Origin: Juglans regia
Taxonomy: Eukaryota > Streptophyta > Magnoliopsida > Fagales > Juglandaceae
DNA length: 64,000 nt
Reading direction: 5' to 3'
Assembly (NCBI RefSeq): GCF_001411555.2
Contig: NC_049905.1
Coordinates: 10,011,053 to 10,075,052, forward strand
The notes under the pieces: generated by a model
The model's database searches: none
Told to the model about the DNA's origin: nothing
What the model saw: the letters and a program-made list of their open reading frames with translations, nothing else
Shown here: positions 58,816 through 64,000 of the stretch, piece after piece
Layout: the number at the start of each line of letters is the position of its first letter
How positions within the stretch are numbered: position 1 is the first letter of the stretch
Translations under genes and position numbers: made by a program

Positions 58816-59059
58816 TCAATAAACACCATAAACTCATAAACTATTCACAAAATTCACAAACAATAATCACAATTATTTCAAGAGTAAGCATAAAATCACA
58901 ACAACATGTATAAACATATTGCTAAACTTTATAAATATAACAAGCACTCACAAAAAAACCAATAATCTAATTGTCAATAATATTATATAACATCCTAATA
59001 TATAACTTAAACATTTATAATATAATATATTATAGATAAAATTTTGGAAATTAAATTGA

Positions 59060-59222
59060 CAAACGTTCGAACGTAATAATAAGTACGTTCGAACGTTCTG
59101 TGTATATAAGGCCAAAACCGAACGTCGAAACGACATTCGGTTACGTATCCATCGTCTTCTCCGTTCTTTGCCGCCACGCCTCCGTCACCGCCGCCGTCAA
59201 CTCTGCCACAACCGTCACTAAA
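59060..59222 (+). promoter_or_regulatory. Promoter and 5' UTR exon of the plus-strand transposon gene
   Basis: Two ACGTTCGAACGT-type palindromes (about 59062-59073 and 59087-59098) lie directly upstream of a TATA box TATATAAG (59103-59110). A GC- and CCG-rich leader (CCGCCACGCCTCCGTCACCG) follows and ends at a splice donor AAAG|GTAGGC (donor at about 59225). The matching acceptor TTTTCAG at 59997-60003 precedes the ATG at 60007. The first intron is thus about 0.78 kb. The palindromes match the element's subterminal motif, so TNPA-type autoregulation is possible. Confidence 0.65.
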
Positions 59223-59494
59223 AGGTAGGCATTCATCTTTTATGCAAATAACATGTATTTTATTGAGATTTAGATTGAGATTTGGATTGAGTTTTGTTTA
59301 AAACCGGATAAGTATTACCGGATTTTCAACTTCATTTTCCGGCCACCACGGCCAGTCATTGGCCGAATAGTCACCGTAGAAATGTTTCTTGAAGTGTATA
59401 CTTCATTTACATGGTGACATTTCGGCATTTAGAACCTTGTAGAGAAATTTTCGAGATTTCAATAATGGCTGAGTCGACTCAGCCATTCTGCGTC

Positions 59495-59935
59495 GAAACG
59501 TTCGAACGTTTCACCAAGACATTCGAACGTACGACGTTTAAATTACAGAGCCGTTACGGCTTCCACGTTCGAACGTTAATCGTCTTACATTCGGACGTGA
59601 ATATTATTAAACGACATACGTTCGAACGTGAATATTTACTTTCGCACGTAAATCACATACGGTCGGACGTTTAATTATAACATCCGAACGTAGTGATTTT
59701 CTACATTATTCATGCTTCGACGTTCGGACGTTCATATTTACGTTCACACGTAAAACAAATACGTTCGAACGTACATTCGAACGTATTTGTTTACTGCTTA
59801 TGTTCGAACGTACATCTGTACATTCGAACGTATTTGTTTTACGTTTGAACGTAAATTTATTTACATTATTTTACGTGCGAACGTATAAATTAACGTCCGA
59901 ACGTTTTTATCTTTAACGTTCGAACGTTAATACAG
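59495..59935. repeat. Internal cluster of TTCGAACG palindromes in the 5' intron
   Basis: At least fifteen variants of ACGTTCGAACGT or ACGTTCGGACGT lie within 440 bp, inside the leader intron of the plus-strand gene. Their density equals that of the element's tips. Confidence 0.85.
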
Positions 59936-60006
59936 AGCATCTTAAAATTAATACAAAAAAATGCATTATTGTAAATAATTTTTTTTTCCTTTTCTATTTT
60001 CAGGAT

Positions 60007-61193
60007 ATGACTCTTCCACTGCATACACGAAAACGAGGGAGGGAAGAAGCCACGTCGGACACTGCCCGTATCGGAGCTCGTACTGTTATGGTAGAGAGAG
60101 AGGTCTTAATTAATGAGTTCGACGAACTCTGTTGGCAGCAGACGAACCTAAGAGATGTTTTCCTCAGTAGAGGCTGGGGAAATATCTGCACATTGAGGGG
60201 GAAGGTATACCCCTCAATGGTTCAAGAATTCTATATGGGGATGTGTGACATGCCTCCGGATGCATCCTCTCACACCGTGACTGTACGCGGTGTTTCCATT
60301 GAGGTATCGGCAGATGTCATCGGCGAGCACCTCGGGATTCATCGAGGAGTTGAGACATTTACACACTCAACACCCCGTGAGGATGTAGGCACTTCTACAT
60401 CATCTACTGGCCGGGGATGTGAGCCAGCATCAGCCAGAGATGCAGGCCAGTCAGAGGCTGAGGATACTGGCGTCGAGGCTCGGGATGATGACCGAGACGA
60501 GGATTTCTACATCCTCACCGGGAGGGATCGCATGCAGATCGAGCGGAAGAACGCCTTCAACCAGAACCATCTGCTGCATTTCTTCCGCATGTTGCACCTT
60601 ATTGTTGCAACAAATGTCGATCCTGTGGCTCATAAAACCACATTTAGTCGGCTTCGGGCACAATTTTTGATACGAGTGGCACGTGGAGATCCTATAGATT
60701 TGCCACTGCACATTTTTGAGAGGATCCGTTACGAGGCGAGCATCGTCTCCACGGATAATCTCCCATATGGTGTCCTCATCAGCCGACTATTACTTGCACG
60801 GGGAAGTGCCGACCCAGCCAGAGGAGCGTGTCAAAGATCATATGAGCCCCCTCGACATGACCACACATCGACGTAGCATTGGACAGGCGAGGGGACGTCA
60901 GCCACCCCCTGTAGAGGATCTAGTTCCTCCGAACGCAGCCTGAGCCAGGTCATGTCGGGAGTAGTAGTCAGCATACACCGAGTACATCTGCAGGAGATGT
61001 GCGGCCTGCTTGGGTTGATGCGGTCATCTCACAGCTGACTGCGCATATTGATCATAAGATCGATCGATCGCTCGAGGCTATATCGGCGTCTGTTGCCGAA
61101 CTCACCCATCGTGTAACTATCCTCAACGACAAGGTTGATACCTTGACTGAGGAAGTACGGAGTTCGACTTTTGCGGATAACGTTATCATCTGA
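60007..61193 (+). pseudogene. Putative plant transposon protein (helical domain), frameshifted
   Basis: The ORF opens MTLPLHTRKRGREEATSDTA and continues with REVLINEFDELCWQQTNLRD, YPSMVQEFYMGMCDMPPDAS, VRGVSIEVSADVIGEHLGIH, HLLHFFRMLHLIVATNVDPV and SIVSTDNLPYGVLISRLLL. This is the pattern of the 'putative plant transposon protein' domain often found in plant genomes. After ISRLLL (about 60792) the original frame gives a poor C-terminus ending at 60876, while a neighbouring frame gives the typical HGEVPTQPEERVKDHMSPLD to 60943. A further open piece (60999-61193; SQLTAHIDHKIDRSLEAISA, coiled-coil-like) follows. So the gene probably carries one or two small indels near its 3' end. Function unknown; it may be a DNA-binding or accessory factor of the element. 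Confidence 0.6.
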
Positions 61194-61496
61194 CTGTTGT
61201 TTACTACATTCTATCAAATTTTGTATTTTATTTTTAATATTTGTAACGAAAAATATTATTGAATATTTTTATCGTTTTTTAATTTCAATTTTTAATCTTC
61301 TTTGATGTTATAATTTCCAACTTTAATACTAAATCACTGCATTTCAAATATATATAAATCAATAATATATATTTATATATTACAAAGTGTGTATATATAA
61401 ATATATACAATTCAATTTTTTAGACTTGTTCACAAATTATGCACAATAAAAATCACATAATTTTTAAATTAAAGTCATTTAATTTAAATTTACAAT

Positions 61497-61785
61497 GAAC
61501 GTTCGAATGTTATTACTTAACGTTCGAACATTGGTGCAAACATTTTACGTTCGAACGTAAAATTAATAACATTCGAACGGTTGCGCCAAAACATTTTACG
61601 TTCTAACGTAAACAGACATAACGTTCGAACGTATATGTAACGTTCGAACGCATATTTCCCATACGTTCGAATGTAAAAAAATCTCATTCTATCTTTAGTG
61701 ACGGTTTCCAAAAACTGTCACAGAAAATGCATTTTAGTGACGGTCTAGGGACTGTCACAATTTTCCAACCGTCACTAAAAAGCAA
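61497..61785. repeat. Right subterminal repeat region of the CACTA element
   Basis: ACGTTCGAAC-type palindromes (61497-61680) are followed by GTGACGGTTT, AACTGTCAC, GTGACGGTCT and AACCGTCAC words up to the right terminus, mirroring the left tip. Confidence 0.85.
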
Positions 61786-61801
61786 TTGTGTTGTAGTGTA
61801 C

Positions 61802-61934
61802 GTATAACCTCATGCATGCAGCGAAGGCACGTATGCGCGTACGCTCATGAACATGCATTAGTTATACTATATATATATATATTAATTATGTGATTTAGGA
61901 CGTTTGTTTGATTTGGGTCATGAAGTACGCTTGA

Positions 61935-61976
<42 letters not shown>

Positions 61977-62880
61977 TGATGATATCTGATCTGCATGAAA
62001 CTTGCATGCATAAGCAAGCTAGCTATCGGATAAAGGTGATCAAACGCAGAGACAAGCATTTTTTTAGGTGATCATGCATGTCCCTATCAAAATTGTCTTT
62101 AATTTTGTAGACATCAAGTGATGTGAATCATGGATATATACATGATATATTGTTTCAGTCGCAAAAGCAGTACCTTGATCTTCTTTCTTTTCTCCTTTTT
62201 ATAATTGATTGTGTTTTGATAGGTTGAGGTCCGAATGTTACACGTACACCTTAATTCCATTAGTAATGGAGCTAGGACACAAGTAGTACGTACTAAATTA
62301 AGCTGGAAGAGTTTCTGTAAGCCATCTTGAAACATGATCAGCTTGGGTTGCGAGAGTTCTATCTATTAATGATTACATAATGATATATATTAATGAAGAT
62401 TTTGACAAGCTAGCTGCTGCGAGCCTGCAAAACTCTCAAGTCAAATCCTATTTTTATTGAGAATTTGATGATCATTTTTAATTAATAGTATGACATGACA
62501 TCGGCCTCATGTATTAATAGGTTATCATCTTCAAGTTTAATTTCATGCACTCTAATCAGAGTTAGCTTATTATAAGTAGTAGTACTTTTTAAGCAAATTA
62601 ATAAATATTAACACCCATCATTATACCTTAAAAAAGCTACTTAATTTTGAGATGTATAATTTTTGAATTTTCTTACAAATCAGCAATTATTCACATCGAT
62701 CGCACATCTCATAGAGTTGTACGGTATTTTTTTATAAAATCATGTGAGGTCAGGTGTTTTTTATAGAATGTGCAATGTGAAATGGTAAATAATAACTGAT
62801 AAGAAAAAATTTTCATAATCTTTTGTGCCCCAACATTGAACTTTTTCTGTGTTGTGTGTAAGAATAAAGCTATTTAGCTC
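61802..62880. other. AT-rich spacer right of CACTA element, no gene
   Basis: Contains an (AT)n run at 61945-61972 and several CATGCATG words. The ORF at 62114-62335 (-) has no recognisable domain. Nothing else is called. Confidence 0.4.
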
Positions 62881-63003
62881 ATGGCACGTTTTAGTTAATA
62901 TTGCCTAAACGCCGTGGATATTACCATATTTATTAAAAATTTAATGTTGCCCAGTTAGACGGCTTATATATATAGATGGCTACATTAATTACAGCCTATT
63001 GAT
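62881..63003. repeat. Dispersed direct duplication, right copy
   Basis: This is the partner of 49279-49407 in the same orientation. Its last 35 bases (62965-62999) form the left stem of a hairpin with the sequence that follows. Confidence 0.9.
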
Positions 63004-63057
63004 TTTACTCTTTTTATTTTTTATAGGCTGTAATTAATGTAGCCATCTATATATATA
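62965..63057. repeat. Perfect hairpin at the junction of duplication and right arm
   Basis: Stem arms 62965-62999 and 63023-63057 are perfect 35-bp inverted copies (left TATATATATAGATGGCTACA.., right ..TGTAGCCATCTATATATATA) with a 23-nt T-rich loop. The right stem abuts the CACTA-type terminus of the right inverted arm. Confidence 0.95.
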
Positions 63058-64000
63058 TTTTCGTCGCAAATAACTCATCATAAATATTTATTTTTCTTGT
63101 AGTGAGGGTGTGCAAGTACCATGCCCACTTTGTATTTTTTTTTTAAAAAAAGGTCGGGTCTATCATTAAAAAATATATATTTTTTCATATGGTAATTATC
63201 AGATTTACCTGCTTTTTTTAAAGAGAGTGTGTTGGCTTGTATACCCTAAAATTACAAATATAATTTCTTTTCTATTTATATATAATTAGAGCCACTTTAT
63301 TAAAAGGTATATATATATATTTACAAGTCATCATGTACTAGTCTTTCTTCGAAAGATAGATGCAGAGAGATAAAAAGGAGAGGAGCCATGCATTTTACTT
63401 TGTGCAAGCTGCATGCTCTCATGCATTGATCAATCCTTGACAAACACTATTCGGTATGTAATGTTGGTGTGAATTCAACTTCAATCAATTCTGTGAAGCA
63501 CACATGATGTCTGTCTGGTGCTCTGTGTTTTTTGTTGTTTGTTTTAGCTAGCTAGCTTTCCTTTCTTTAGTTTCTAATCGCCCGCATTCATCGTACCCTT
63601 TCTCATGTGTCATTGTCTCCCCCAAGCCCAAGTCTTTATACGATGTCGACCCTACCAGGCATGCATGCATGCAACCAGTGGTGGTTGGCATACACTAATC
63701 CTCCAAAGTTGTTGAGATAATATTCTCTATACTCTAGTCCTTTTCTTTATCATCTTATTTTTTCCTCAATAAAAAGATCAATAGGATGATACAATTAATC
63801 AAAACTGATTTTCCTGTTTGAGCGTATGATCATAATAGCATCTTACCTGTTGGGAACTAGATAGGAGGGTTTTAGATGGCGGGAACCGGCGCAAGCCCTC
63901 CCTCGAGACGGATTTGAGTCATAACTTAGACTCTAATCCCACGTGATCCTTAGTTTAATTTTTTTTTTTAAAAAAAAAATAAAAAGTAAAAAAACACTAA
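63053..64000. repeat. Large inverted repeat, right arm (runs off the window)
   Basis: This is the reverse complement of 51505-52445. Its inner end (63053-63104) is a CACTA-type terminus reading out as CACTACAAGAAAAATAAATA then TTTGCGACG when reverse-complemented. It matches the left arm up to the last base of the window, so the inverted duplication probably continues beyond 64000. Confidence 0.9.

Larger units (their letters stand above)
53480..61798. mobile_element. CACTA (En/Spm-type) transposon, 8.3 kb, non-autonomous
   Basis: The left end is CACTACAACAGAATGTGTGT. The right end, reverse-complemented, is CACTACAACACAATTGCTTT. A perfect 3-bp target duplication TAC flanks it (53477-53479 and 61799-61801), the CACTA hallmark. 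Both tips carry subterminal copies of GTGACGGTTT or AACCGTCAC and then many TTCGAACGTT-type palindromes. Inside are a minus-strand TNPD N-terminal exon, a TNPA-like C-terminal exon, and a plus-strand gene for another transposon protein. The catalytic core of TNPD is absent, so the element cannot move by itself. Confidence 0.93.

Overview
This is a stretch of AT-rich plant nuclear DNA. The genes are split by GT-AG introns, proteins include ARF4, isovaleryl-CoA dehydrogenase, a PPR protein and a seed vicilin, and the intergenic space is full of plant transposons (LINE, hAT, CACTA, TRIM, MITEs). The gene types point to a woody eudicot. A nut-bearing Fagales such as walnut or hickory would fit, but that is an inference and no species marker was read directly.

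Layout: 1-1290 is a LINE reverse-transcriptase relic split by an hAT element that itself carries a foldback MITE. 2473-4837 (+) is a five-exon vicilin-like storage protein gene behind a duplicated promoter segment with RY motifs. 8106-18079 (+) is a PDI-like 5-1 gene whose third intron (9.1 kb) hosts two TRIM retroelements and a degenerate LINE carrying an hAT insertion. 19557-20310 (-) is an eEF1A pseudogene. 20830-22155 (-) is an intronless PPR gene. 24611-32645 (+) is a 15-exon isovaleryl-CoA dehydrogenase gene with a TRIM in one intron. 34211-38212 is a gene-free block with LTR-like ends. 39183-46595 (-) is a 12-coding-exon ARF4 gene with two perfect tasiR-ARF target sites in an exon and a third perfect copy inside an intron. 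The rest (about 47-64 kb) has no host gene. It holds an 8.3-kb CACTA transposon (53480-61798, TSD TAC), two internal tandem arrays and a long hairpin, all enclosed by about 0.94-kb inverted arms (51505-52445 and 63053-64000) that each carry a second CACTA-type terminus.

The host genes are unrelated housekeeping or developmental genes and do not form a pathway. The most notable signals are the extra tasiR-ARF-complementary site in an ARF4 intron, the premature stop near the ARF4 C-terminus, the arrays of TTCGAACG and GCGGGAAA..TTCCCGC palindromes placed at candidate CACTA promoters, the long near-perfect hairpin at 55861-56038, and the inverted-duplication structure at the right end. Exon coordinates were worked out by hand from splice consensus and reading-frame continuity. 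No alignment software was used, so percentages and boundaries of repeats are approximate.
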